The notes under the pieces: generated by a model
Told to the model about the DNA's origin: nothing
The model's database searches: none
What the model saw: the letters and a program-made list of their open reading frames with translations, nothing else
Made by a program: the position numbers and the translations under genes
Shown here: piece after piece, positions 55,386 to 62,527 of the stretch
Layout of the letters: every line of letters starts with the position of its first letter
Position numbering within the stretch: position 1 is the stretch's first letter
Assembly: GCF_019083805.1 (NCBI RefSeq)
Contig: NZ_JAHRDV010000014.1
Location: 1-64,000 of the forward strand
Origin: Acetobacter estunensis
GTDB lineage: Bacteria; Pseudomonadota; Alphaproteobacteria; Acetobacterales; Acetobacteraceae
Reading direction: 5' to 3'
Length of the DNA: 64,000 nucleotides

Positions 55386-55625
55386 TCAGGTGTCGTCGTC
55401 GCCATCTTCCAGTAGTTTCAGAAGATCCTCGGGAATCGGCTCATTGGCCACATCGTCGAAAAGCTGGTGCAGTCCTCTGCGCAACCAGATGTCGAATGCG
55501 TCGTCCTCTTGCCGGTCCTTCTTTCCTTTTGAACCCGATTTGCGGTTTCTGGCCGACATCGACAACCATCCCGGCAGACGTTCATGGACTTCCGGGCGCG
55601 ATGCCGGGAAACAGTGGCTACTCAT
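55386..55625 (-). CDS. nepR: anti-sigma factor NepR
   Basis: A small alphaproteobacterial anti-sigma factor, 79 residues from this start. The conserved core is DIWLRRGLHQLFDDVANEPIPEDLLKLL, read in parts: WL...L..L(Y/F)DDV..EPIP....LL. NepR holds EcfG inactive until phosphorylated PhyR takes it away. Three in-frame ATGs exist (55664, 55625, 55559); the last gives a typical 57-residue protein, and the start is uncertain. It lies between ecfG and the kinase gene on the same strand. Confidence 0.88.
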   Translation of the reverse strand: MSSHCFPASRPEVHERLPGWLSMSARNRKSGSKGKKDRQEDDAFDIWLRRGLHQLFDDVANEPIPEDLLKLLEDGDDDT

Positions 55626-55700
55626 ATCACACCCCGGCGCAACTGTGCATTTCTCTCGCATCATCCATGACGCGAAAGAAATGCCGGAAAGGGAAAGGAG

Positions 55701-56279
55701 TCACACTCCCTTCCCAACTCCCTCACTCTTGCGGGCACCTGTCCGCTCCAGACGACGGCGCAGGGCTGCCGCCTCTTCACGCAGACGGTCGTCCTCAGGC
55801 AGTTCGCCCATCATCCATGCCTGCAACTGGCGCCGCGCACGGAATACGCGGCTCTTGGCCGTTCCCACAGCGCACCCACTTACTTCGGCAAGCTCTTGAT
55901 AACTCATACCTTGCAGGACAACGAGCACGAGCGCTTCGCGCTGATCACTCGGCAACTGGGCCAGTCCATGGGCCAGATCCTTGATCGCGAGACGGTCTTC
56001 ATGATCGGGCTTGGTGGCAAGGAGATCGCCTGGAAGAGTGTCGATGTCTGTCGTGGCACGGTGGCGACGCAGATCCGAAATAAAACGGTTCCGAAGGATG
56101 CGGTGCATCCAGGCTGCGAAATTTGTTCCGGGGATAAAGCTGTCGCGCGCCTTGAGCGCGTTGCAGACCGCATCCTGCACAAGATCTTCTGCCCGCGTGC
56201 GGTTACGGGTCAGTGCCAGTGCTTGCACACGCAGCTTGGGCAGGATGTCGATGAGCTGGTTCTGAAAGATATCAGCCAT
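55701..56279 (-). CDS. ecfG: EcfG-type RNA polymerase sigma factor of the general stress response
   Basis: A 192-residue ECF sigma factor. Region 2 is LRVQALALTRNRTRAEDLVQD and FAAWMHRILRNRFISDLRR; region 4 is LPSDQREALVLVVLQGMSYQ and VGTAKSRVFRARRQL. These match the EcfG group, including TAKSRVFRARR. Region 2-4 linker (TDIDTLPGDLLATKPDHED) is long. It is with nepR and a HisKA_2 kinase on the same strand. An EcfG-type promoter word lies 75 bases upstream, so it may drive its own gene. Confidence 0.95.
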   Translation of the reverse strand: MADIFQNQLIDILPKLRVQALALTRNRTRAEDLVQDAVCNALKARDSFIPGTNFAAWMHRILRNRFISDLRRHRATTDIDTLPGDLLATKPDHEDRLAIKDLAHGLAQLPSDQREALVLVVLQGMSYQELAEVSGCAVGTAKSRVFRARRQLQAWMMGELPEDDRLREEAAALRRRLERTGARKSEGVGKGV

Positions 56280-56359
56280 GATTTTTTCCCCTCTTTTGCC
56301 TCATCCAATGAATGGGAGACCGCCGGGGTTGCATGACCGATGCCTTTTTCATTCACGAA

Positions 56360-56385
56360 AACGTGAGCGTCTTCGTTTCTCTTCC
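56360..56385 (-). promoter_or_regulatory. EcfG-type promoter of ecfG-nepR
   Basis: On the minus strand: GGAAG, 17 bases, CGTT, against the consensus GGAAC, 16-17, CGTT. It lies 81-106 bases before the ecfG start. Confidence 0.65.
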
Positions 56386-56407
56386 CGCATTCCGTAGGGC
56401 ACCACAA

Positions 56408-56451
56408 ACAAAAAAAGGCCCATGCTCACCTGAATGGAGCGGGGCCTTTTT
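56408..56451 (-). terminator. terminator of the lipoprotein gene at 56474
   Basis: On the minus strand, AAAAAGGCCCC pairs with GGGCCTTTTTTT across a 20-base loop and ends in a T run, about 23 bases after the stop. Being symmetric it could also stop transcription from the left. Confidence 0.87.
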
Positions 56452-56473
56452 ATCGCACTCAGACGGCAGTCGT

Positions 56474-56884
56474 TTACCGGCAGACACGCCGTGTGTTGTC
56501 AGAGGCAATATAAGTCTGGGTAGCCGGGTCGAAACACGCATTCTGCGTGCAGTCGCCACCCGTACGAGAAGGCTGTGGATAGAGCGCCTGCCCCATCGCA
56601 TTCGCTTCCTGCGCTGATGCGCCACACAGCGGTGTCGTCAACGGCGCAGACGGATCGTTGACCAGCTTCACGCCACTTGGCGGTGCGGACTCCGTCACCG
56701 TCCCCGGTGGAAAAACCTGCGGTGGAATGCGCCCCGGCGGATTGGCCGCCGTCACTCCCGCAGGCTGCTGGGCACAGGCGGCCAATGCAAAGGGAACGAC
56801 AAAGCAGGCCGTTCGGACCGCGGCCCCTGCCCGCTTCGATACACTGCCCCGTGTTTTTCCAAACCGGCCTGACGAAGAAACCAT
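56474..56884 (-). CDS. lipoprotein of unknown function
   Basis: A 136-residue protein (143 if the ATG at 56905 is used). A long basic N-region (GRFGKTRGSVSKRAGAAVR) leads to a hydrophobic core and lipobox LAAC. The mature part has Pro-rich stretches (PPGRIPPQVFPPGTV) and a cysteine-rich C-terminus (GGDCTQNACFDPATQTYIASDN, read in parts, then RRVC), probably disulphide-bonded. No named domain is recognised. Neither start has a strong ribosome site. Confidence 0.68.
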   Translation of the reverse strand: MVSSSGRFGKTRGSVSKRAGAAVRTACFVVPFALAACAQQPAGVTAANPPGRIPPQVFPPGTVTESAPPSGVKLVNDPSAPLTTPLCGASAQEANAMGQALYPQPSRTGGDCTQNACFDPATQTYIASDNTRRVCR

Positions 56885-56953
56885 CGATCCATCTGCCTCA
56901 GTCATTGATACGGCAAACAGATGGGGACGCTTATCGTCCCCATCCCCACAAGA

Positions 56954-57454
56954 TCAGGCGTGGCCAACGGTCTGCGACATCTCGGCACGACGGGCCTGCC
57001 ACAGCGCCACGAAATCGATGGGCTGCAGAACAACCGGCGGGAACCCGCCATCACGCGTGATGTCGCCGAGGATGTTGCGGGCGAACGGGAAAATCAGTCG
57101 CGGCACTTCGACCAGCAGCAGCGGCTCGACCAGTTCAGCCGGGGGCTCATTCAGCGTAACAACGGCGGCATAGGTCAACTCGGCAATGAATACCTTGCGA
57201 CCGGCAGGACCGCCTTCGGTCGCCGGAGCCTCGCTGGCCTCGGCCTTGAGCGTCAACGCCACTTCATAATGCGGCTGATCGTTCTGGAGGCGGTTGGCCT
57301 GCACATCGATATTGACGGAAATCTGGGGAGCCGCCGTCAGAGCCGTGAAAATTTCCGGACCATTGGGCACCTCGAAAGACAGATCCTTCGTGTACTGCAG
57401 GTTGATGGCAAGCGGCAGGGCCGGCGGAGCGGCCTGGGTCGTGCTGTCGGACAT
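56954..57454 (-). CDS. secB: protein-export chaperone SecB
   Basis: A 166-residue cytoplasmic chaperone that keeps preproteins unfolded and hands them to SecA. INLQYTKDLSFEVPNGPEIF and the C-terminal RNILGDITRDGGFPPVVLQPIDF, read in parts, are the family markers. It is near the Tim44-domain protein and phosphatase, an arrangement known in alphaproteobacteria. Length is standard. Confidence 0.97.
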   Translation of the reverse strand: MSDSTTQAAPPALPLAINLQYTKDLSFEVPNGPEIFTALTAAPQISVNIDVQANRLQNDQPHYEVALTLKAEASEAPATEGGPAGRKVFIAELTYAAVVTLNEPPAELVEPLLLVEVPRLIFPFARNILGDITRDGGFPPVVLQPIDFVALWQARRAEMSQTVGHA

Positions 57455-57542
57455 GATTTACTCGGTTCTTTCGGGTTGGGGACACTCTAACGCCCTGAGT
57501 GTCCGCGGTAGCATGAGAGACCCACTTCGCCAACCGGAGCCC

Positions 57543-58082
57543 TCAATCCATGCCATGCAGAACACGATCATCGAGCCTACGCCATGTGCCATTCTCCATG
57601 CTTTCCCCCACAAGAGCGAGAAGGAAGCACCAGTGCGACACAACGAGCGTATGTCGCGCCTGAGGCAACGCCCCTATCGCAGTCCGAAAAAGCGCCGCCC
57701 GGTCTTCCACCACGTGCTGCGGCTCTGGACTCTCGCTCCACCAGCCTTCGCTCAGACCGGAAAAATCCAGATCGGGCCATTCAAGAGCCAGTTGGGATGG
57801 CGACGACCCTTCGTCGCAGGAAAACGCCACACGCTCACGCACCAGCGGCTCCACGATCGGCGTGATCCCCAGCGTCCGCGCCAAAGGTGCGGCTGTCTGC
57901 AACGCCCTTCGATAAGGGGACACAACAATGCGCCGAATGTCCTCACCCCGAAGGCGTGCCACCAGTTCCTGAGCCTGCTCGTGACCATGCGCTGAAAGAG
58001 AAGGATCCGAAATGCCGGGATCGCGTCGTGTGGCGGTAAACAGACGATTGAACTCGGACTGACAGTGACGCAGGACGATCAT
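57543..58082 (-). CDS. histidine phosphatase family protein
   Basis: A 179-residue phosphoglycerate-mutase-fold enzyme. LRHCQSEFN is the RHG-type catalytic start with Cys in place of Gly, VVSPYRRALQTA holds the second Arg, and VVSHWCFLLAL supplies the last His. The Arg-His pairs are all present. The RHC variant is uncommon but known. The substrate is unknown. It lies between secB and the Tim44 gene, divergent from the latter. Confidence 0.85.
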   Translation of the reverse strand: MIVLRHCQSEFNRLFTATRRDPGISDPSLSAHGHEQAQELVARLRGEDIRRIVVSPYRRALQTAAPLARTLGITPIVEPLVRERVAFSCDEGSSPSQLALEWPDLDFSGLSEGWWSESPEPQHVVEDRAALFRTAIGALPQARHTLVVSHWCFLLALVGESMENGTWRRLDDRVLHGMD

Positions 58083-58229
58083 GCTTTTTCCCGATCATGC
58101 GACCAACCTTTGAGCCGCGATGCAGGATCATTGCACGCGGACCGGCAGGAGCCTATCCTGTCGGAATATCAGGAAGGGCAGTTTCCGGGGCTGTCCGATG
58201 AATTTCCAGTATAGTGGGTACGGTAAAGC

Positions 58230-58907
58230 ATGGATGGTTCCTTCGGCCACTTTCCGGTCGATATCGTCGTTCTGGCTCTGATCGCGGCATTTCTCGCTCT
58301 GCGGCTGCGCAGTGTGCTGGGAAAGAAAGCGGGGTTTCAGCCTCTTCCCATGCCTGCGCCCAGTGCCCGATCAGCGCCCGGCCCGGTGATCGATGCCCAG
58401 GCTGAGTCCTCGCCATCTGTCCGGTTCGACATCCCCACTCCCGCCACCCGTGTTGGCGCCGTTCTGGCCTCCATCACGCAGCGCGATTCCACTTTTTCGC
58501 CCCAGCAATTCCTTGTCGGGGTGGAAGGAGCTTTCCGACAGATCGTGGCGGCCTATGCCAGCGGCAACCGCGCCGTGTTGCGCGAACGTCTCACCCCAGC
58601 GGCAGCCGATGCATTTGAGAGCGCCATCACCGCCCGCGAAAGTGCTGGCGAAACGCAGCGCAGCGAAATCCGGGGCATCGACAGCATTGCCATCGAAGAT
58701 GTCCGACTCATAGATGGAGCAGCCGGAACCATTGCCTCCATCGACACCCGCATCGTTTCCGATCAGATCAGCCTGACGCTCGATGCCGAAGGTAGGCCGG
58801 TGACAGGGACGGAATCCGTAACCGAATTCTCCGATCTGTGGACGTTCGAGCGTATTCTCGGCGTTGCCGGCTCGACGTGGCGCCTCGCTGCGGCGCGGAG
58901 TGCGTGA
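58230..58907 (+). CDS. Tim44-domain membrane-anchored protein
   Basis: A 225-residue protein with an N-terminal helix (FPVDIVVLALIAAFLALRL) and a C-terminal Tim44-like domain (FSPQQFLVGVEGAFRQIVAAYASGN, read in parts, then EFSDLWTFERIL). In alphaproteobacteria these proteins (TimA) resemble the mitochondrial import motor component and are near secB, as here. A role in membrane protein assembly is assumed. Its last bases overlap the start of the methyltransferase gene. Confidence 0.9.
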   Translation: MDGSFGHFPVDIVVLALIAAFLALRLRSVLGKKAGFQPLPMPAPSARSAPGPVIDAQAESSPSVRFDIPTPATRVGAVLASITQRDSTFSPQQFLVGVEGAFRQIVAAYASGNRAVLRERLTPAAADAFESAITARESAGETQRSEIRGIDSIAIEDVRLIDGAAGTIASIDTRIVSDQISLTLDAEGRPVTGTESVTEFSDLWTFERILGVAGSTWRLAAARSA

Positions 58908-59770
58908 AACGTCCTCGACGGGCGGCACCACCAGTCAAGGCGTCTGATGAACTTCCTTCACCGCCGCTCAAGCGCACACGACGCTACAGGATCGGTGAAC
59001 AGGAAGTCGTGCTCGGGGACTGTCTTCGGGTCATGAAGCGAATGACGCCTGAGAACGTGGATGTCGTCATCACCTCCCCGCCCTACAACATCGGACTGGG
59101 TTATCGTTCGTACGAAGACCGGCTGGATGAACAGGCCTATCTGGACTGGATGATGGACGTCGCCCGGGGCGTACGCCGCGTCATGCGTTCCGATGCCTCC
59201 TTCTTCCTCAACATTGCCGGAACATCAACCGAGCCATGGCTACCCTTTGAACTGGCCGTGCGCCTGCGGGAACTGTTCGTTCTGCAGAATCACATTTCCT
59301 GGGTGAAATCCATCGCCGTGGAGGACGACTCTTTCGGCCATTTCAAACCCGTGAACAGCGGTCGCTACATCAACCGCAATCACGAGCACCTCTTTCACCT
59401 TACTCTCTCGGGAGACGTGAAAGTGGACCGACTTGGAGCGGGTGTGCCGTTCAAGGACAAGAGCAACATCGCCCGGCGCGGACACGCGCAGGACAGACGC
59501 TGTCGCGGCGACACCTGGTTCGTGCCTTACGAGACTGTCAGAGGCCGAGACGAGAAGTTCAATCATCCCGGCACGTTTCCCGTTGCTCTTCCCGAACTGT
59601 GCATTCGCCTGCATGGACGAGAGAACCCCCGTGTGCTGGACCCATTCATGGGCACGGGAACCACCCTTGTCGCCGCTCAACGTATGGGCGCGCAGGGGAT
59701 CGGTATCGAGATCGATCCCGCCTATGCCACGATTGCGCGGGCACGATTGAAAAGTGAACTCGACGGCTGA
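58904..59770 (+). CDS. beta-class DNA adenine/cytosine-N4 methyltransferase, orphan
   Basis: A 288-residue amino-methyltransferase. The catalytic TSPPYN is at residues 57-62 and the SAM-binding DPFMGTGTT at 246-254, so the order is catalytic first, SAM second (beta class). Between them are the target-recognition region and a NHEHLFHL block. TSPPYN does not tell adenine from cytosine-N4. The GTG overlaps the Tim44 stop (GTGA), so it is translated with it. No restriction enzyme is seen, so it is an orphan, possibly regulatory. The recognition site cannot be read from sequence. Confidence 0.87.
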   Translation: MKRPRRAAPPVKASDELPSPPLKRTRRYRIGEQEVVLGDCLRVMKRMTPENVDVVITSPPYNIGLGYRSYEDRLDEQAYLDWMMDVARGVRRVMRSDASFFLNIAGTSTEPWLPFELAVRLRELFVLQNHISWVKSIAVEDDSFGHFKPVNSGRYINRNHEHLFHLTLSGDVKVDRLGAGVPFKDKSNIARRGHAQDRRCRGDTWFVPYETVRGRDEKFNHPGTFPVALPELCIRLHGRENPRVLDPFMGTGTTLVAAQRMGAQGIGIEIDPAYATIARARLKSELDG

Positions 59771-59778
59771 CGGCCGAC

Positions 59779-59792
59779 TTGATCGAAATCAA
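59779..59792. promoter_or_regulatory. FNR/Anr-type binding site
   Basis: TTGAT, CGAA, ATCAA: a perfect match to the FNR/FixK/Anr consensus TTGAT-N4-ATCAA, 96 bases before the peroxidase start. A GATAAT hexamer (59809-59814) is near the right place for a -10, though the distance is about six bases short of the standard class II layout. Confidence 0.75.
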
Positions 59793-59887
59793 TCATCGTT
59801 TTTATCAAGATAATCGTTTTGACAGATCGCATGGGTGTCATGTTACAGGTCTGACATGTTTTTAATTCTGCGCTTCGGAGAAGTCAT

Positions 59888-61312
59888 TTGAAACGGATCA
59901 TCCTTGGGCTGATCGGAGCCGGTGTCGTGGTCTACGGCGGAACAGTGGCCTACCTGACCCATTTCGATCATGCCGGAGCGCCCGAACTTTCGGCCTCCTC
60001 TCCCACTCTCAAAGATCCGGTCGCTCATGCCGCCTTCGATGTGTTGCGGGAAGCCCGGTGTGACTACTGCCATACCAAAGACGCCAACCTCCCCTTCTAC
60101 TTCCGCGTGCCCGTTGCCAATCAGCTCATGCAGCATGACCTGGAACAGGGTTTGCGGCATTTCCGTATGGAGCCGGTGATCGCCGCCTTCCAGGAAGGCC
60201 ATTCGCCAAGCGAAGAACAGCTTTCACGCATCGAAGAAGTTATCCGCCAAAACCGGATGCCGCCCACGATGTATCTGCTCATGCACTGGCACGCTCACCT
60301 CTCGGAAAGCCAGCGTAACGCCGTGCTGGCATGGATCGACGCTGAACGCCGCGCGCATTACGCCGTGAAGGGTGTTGCCGCCCGCTTTGCGGCCGAGCCT
60401 GTTCAGCCCATCGCCGAAAGCTGGCCGGTCAATGCGGACAAGGTCGAACTGGGACGCAAGCTGTTCTTTGACAATCGCCTCTCCGGCGATGGCACACTCA
60501 ACTGTGCCAGTTGTCATGGGCTGGACAAAGGTGGTGTGGACAATCTGGTTACAGCAACCGGTATCCACGGGCAAAAAGGCCCGATCAACGTTCCGACCGT
60601 GTACAACTCGGTTTATAACATCGTGCAGTTCTGGGATGGACGTGCCGCCACATTGGCGGAACAGGCGGCCGGTCCCGTCATGAATCCAGTGGAAATGGGT
60701 TCCCACGATTGGGGTTCGGTTGCCGCGCGTCTTGCCGGCGAACACGATCTGATGGCGGCGTTCGCGTCGGTCTATCCGAACCAGCCGGTCGATAAGGACA
60801 CCATCACGGACGCGATCGCGGAATATGAGAAAACACTCATCACACCGGACAGCCGCTTCGATCTGTACCTCAAGGGAGATGAAAGTGCCCTGACGGATCA
60901 GGAAAAGCACGGGTACGCCCTGTTCAAGAGCATCGGCTGCTCAGGCTGCCACAATGGCCCGTCGATGGGTGGTGGTGCGATGGAGGTCATGGGACTGGAG
61001 CATGATTACTTCAAGGATCGTGGAACGCCTCTCACCAACGCGGATGCTGGACGATTTAACGTCACGCATGACCCGCTGGATCGCTCGCGCTTCCTCGTGC
61101 CGACCCTGCGCAATGTGGCTCTCACCGGTCCATGGTTCCACGATGGCAGCGTGAAAACACTGGAAGACGCCGTGCGCAAGATGGCGAAAGATCAGACGCC
61201 AGCAGGCGATATTTCGGATGCCGATGTCGAGGCCATCACCGCGTTCCTGAAAGCCCAGACAGGACGCTATCATGGTGTGCCACTGGATCAGGTCAAACCT
61301 ACGGCTCAGTAA
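59888..61312 (+). CDS. tri-heme cytochrome c peroxidase (YhjA/Ccp type)
   Basis: A 474-residue periplasmic enzyme that reduces hydrogen peroxide. It has an N-terminal helix anchor and three CxxCH heme sites: Cys58-His62 (CDYCH) in an extra N-terminal domain, Cys206-His210 (CASCH) and Cys351-His355 (CSGCH) in the two-heme peroxidase core. Standard bacterial CcpA has two hemes; the third domain lets YhjA-type enzymes take electrons from the quinone pool. The TTG start follows GGAGAAG. It is preceded by a perfect FNR site and followed by a strong terminator, so it is a single-gene unit. Confidence 0.95.
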   Translation: MKRIILGLIGAGVVVYGGTVAYLTHFDHAGAPELSASSPTLKDPVAHAAFDVLREARCDYCHTKDANLPFYFRVPVANQLMQHDLEQGLRHFRMEPVIAAFQEGHSPSEEQLSRIEEVIRQNRMPPTMYLLMHWHAHLSESQRNAVLAWIDAERRAHYAVKGVAARFAAEPVQPIAESWPVNADKVELGRKLFFDNRLSGDGTLNCASCHGLDKGGVDNLVTATGIHGQKGPINVPTVYNSVYNIVQFWDGRAATLAEQAAGPVMNPVEMGSHDWGSVAARLAGEHDLMAAFASVYPNQPVDKDTITDAIAEYEKTLITPDSRFDLYLKGDESALTDQEKHGYALFKSIGCSGCHNGPSMGGGAMEVMGLEHDYFKDRGTPLTNADAGRFNVTHDPLDRSRFLVPTLRNVALTGPWFHDGSVKTLEDAVRKMAKDQTPAGDISDADVEAITAFLKAQTGRYHGVPLDQVKPTAQ

Positions 61313-61334
61313 TCAGCCAGCAATCGGACACGAT

Positions 61335-61365
61335 GAAAAAGGGAGGCTTAAAGCCTCCCTTTTTC
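61335..61365 (+). terminator. terminator of the peroxidase gene
   Basis: AAAAAGGGAGGCTT pairs with AAGCCTCCCTTTTT in a near-perfect stem with a tiny loop and ends in a T run, about 22 bases after the stop. Confidence 0.93.
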
Positions 61366-61430
61366 ATTACGGCGCACACTGTCGCCACTCATGAGCTATG
61401 AGCTGTCTTATCTTGTCATCTTCTTACACA

Positions 61431-61455
61431 GAAACTCCTGTCCTTAGCCTTCGTT
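61431..61455 (+). promoter_or_regulatory. EcfG-like promoter before the second His-rich lipoprotein
   Basis: GAAAC, 16 bases, CGTT: one mismatch from the EcfG consensus GGAAC-N16-CGTT. It lies 58 bases before the start codon. Confidence 0.5.
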
Positions 61456-61512
61456 GGTTTTCATGAGATTTGCAGGCCTCTTTCTTCGGACAACATCGAA
61501 GGAGCAAAGGAT

Positions 61513-61716
61513 ATGCGGCTACGTAATGTGGGACTCTGTGTGATTGCGGCCCTGAGCTTTTCACTCATCGCCTGTAGTGAGCACCACCCTCATCACGGCT
61601 GGCGCGATGGGCGCGCGCAACGCAGCGCCGGAAGCTATGGGCCACCGCCTCCACGCCGTGAGCCGGGAGATAGCGCACCAACGGTACCAGGATCGTATGG
61701 ACACTATACACGCTAA
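61513..61716 (+). CDS. small His-rich lipoprotein (2 of 3)
   Basis: A 67-residue secreted peptide with signal LRNVGLCVIAALSFSL, lipobox LIAC, then SEHHPHHGWRDGR and a Pro/Gly/Tyr-rich tail (GSYGPPPPRREPG, GSYGHYTR). It is similar in plan to the genes at 42804 and 61751. A GAAGGAGC site precedes the ATG. The product is probably anchored in a membrane with the histidines exposed; metal binding is plausible. It lies 200 bases after the peroxidase, with its own EcfG-like promoter word. Confidence 0.75.
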   Translation: MRLRNVGLCVIAALSFSLIACSEHHPHHGWRDGRAQRSAGSYGPPPPRREPGDSAPTVPGSYGHYTR

Positions 61717-61723
61717 CAACGTT
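61699..61723 (+). promoter_or_regulatory. weak EcfG-like word before the third His-rich lipoprotein
   Basis: GGACA, 16 bases, CGTT. The -35 half has two mismatches from GGAAC; spacing and -10 are exact. It overlaps the 3' end of the gene at 61513 and lies 28 bases before the next start. Confidence 0.35.
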
Positions 61724-61750
61724 TCACCCGATCCTTGCGGGGAACCAAGC

Positions 61751-61960
61751 ATGCCACACTGTAATATTTCAAGATTACTGGCTGTTCTCGCCGTCATTCT
61801 GCTGTCGAGCTGCGCACACCGGCATCATCGCCATTGGCAAGATGAACGATCAGGTTATCGGGCAGATAACTACGGTTATTCCAATACCGGCCCAATGCAC
61901 GTTCCAAGTGCCCTCGGCCCCGGTGGTCGCTATGGGCAGAGACCCGACGATTACCGCTAA
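61751..61960 (+). CDS. small His-rich lipoprotein (3 of 3)
   Basis: A 69-residue secreted peptide. Signal ISRLLAVLAVILL with lipobox LSSC, then AHRHHRHWQDERSGY and a Tyr/Gly/Pro-rich tail (DNYGYSNTGPMHVP, GPGGRYGQRPDDYR). Same plan as at 42804 and 61513; the neighbour at 61513 is probably a tandem duplicate. Upstream open frame would overlap that neighbour and is not used. A GGGGAA site precedes the ATG by six bases. Confidence 0.74.
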   Translation: MPHCNISRLLAVLAVILLSSCAHRHHRHWQDERSGYRADNYGYSNTGPMHVPSALGPGGRYGQRPDDYR

Positions 61961-62020
61961 CCTATTTTGTCACGCTTGAACCTGACGGCCGCACATCGGC
62001 ATAGGCGTCAGAGACCCCTC

Positions 62021-62527
62021 TCAACTACGCCCCGCAACGCTACCCCTCATTCCCACGCCCTGAACGGGAGAAGAGACCGCCACCCGCTCCGTCTTCGGCG
62101 GCCCGTATATCTCCCGCGCACGTCGGATAAACGCCGAAACCATCAGCCGAACGGCCTCGTTGAACACCACCCCGATCGCGCTTTGGAGCAGGCGCGAGCG
62201 AAACTCGAAATCCACGAAGAAATCGACAACGCAGCCATTTTCATGAGGCGCAAACGCCCACACGTTATTGAGATAACGGAACGGGCCTTTTTCGTACGTC
62301 ACACGAATAGAATTTGGACGATCTAGCGCGACGCGAGATGTAAATGTCTCCCGAAACGGGCCGAACCCGACCGTCATATCCGCTACCAGTTCTTGTGACG
62401 TGCTCATTTTCACACGAACATTGGTGCACCACGGCAAAAACCTTGGGTAATTGCCCACATCCGCCACAAGATCGAAAATCTGCTCCGGTGTATAAGGAAG
62501 AACGCGCCGTTCGGAATGGGTCGGCAT
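62021..62527 (-). CDS. RatA/Coq10-family START-domain protein
   Basis: A 168-residue protein of the SRPBCC fold. HSERRVLPYTPEQIFDLVADVGNYP, read in parts, then FLPWC, is the family start. Members are annotated either as ubiquinone-binding Coq10 homologues or as RatA ribosome anti-association toxins; this one could be either. It overlaps the lipA stop (ATGA), a neighbourhood common in alphaproteobacteria. The C-terminal 25 residues look like an extension. Confidence 0.87.
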   Translation of the reverse strand: MPTHSERRVLPYTPEQIFDLVADVGNYPRFLPWCTNVRVKMSTSQELVADMTVGFGPFRETFTSRVALDRPNSIRVTYEKGPFRYLNNVWAFAPHENGCVVDFFVDFEFRSRLLQSAIGVVFNEAVRLMVSAFIRRAREIYGPPKTERVAVSSPVQGVGMRGSVAGRS

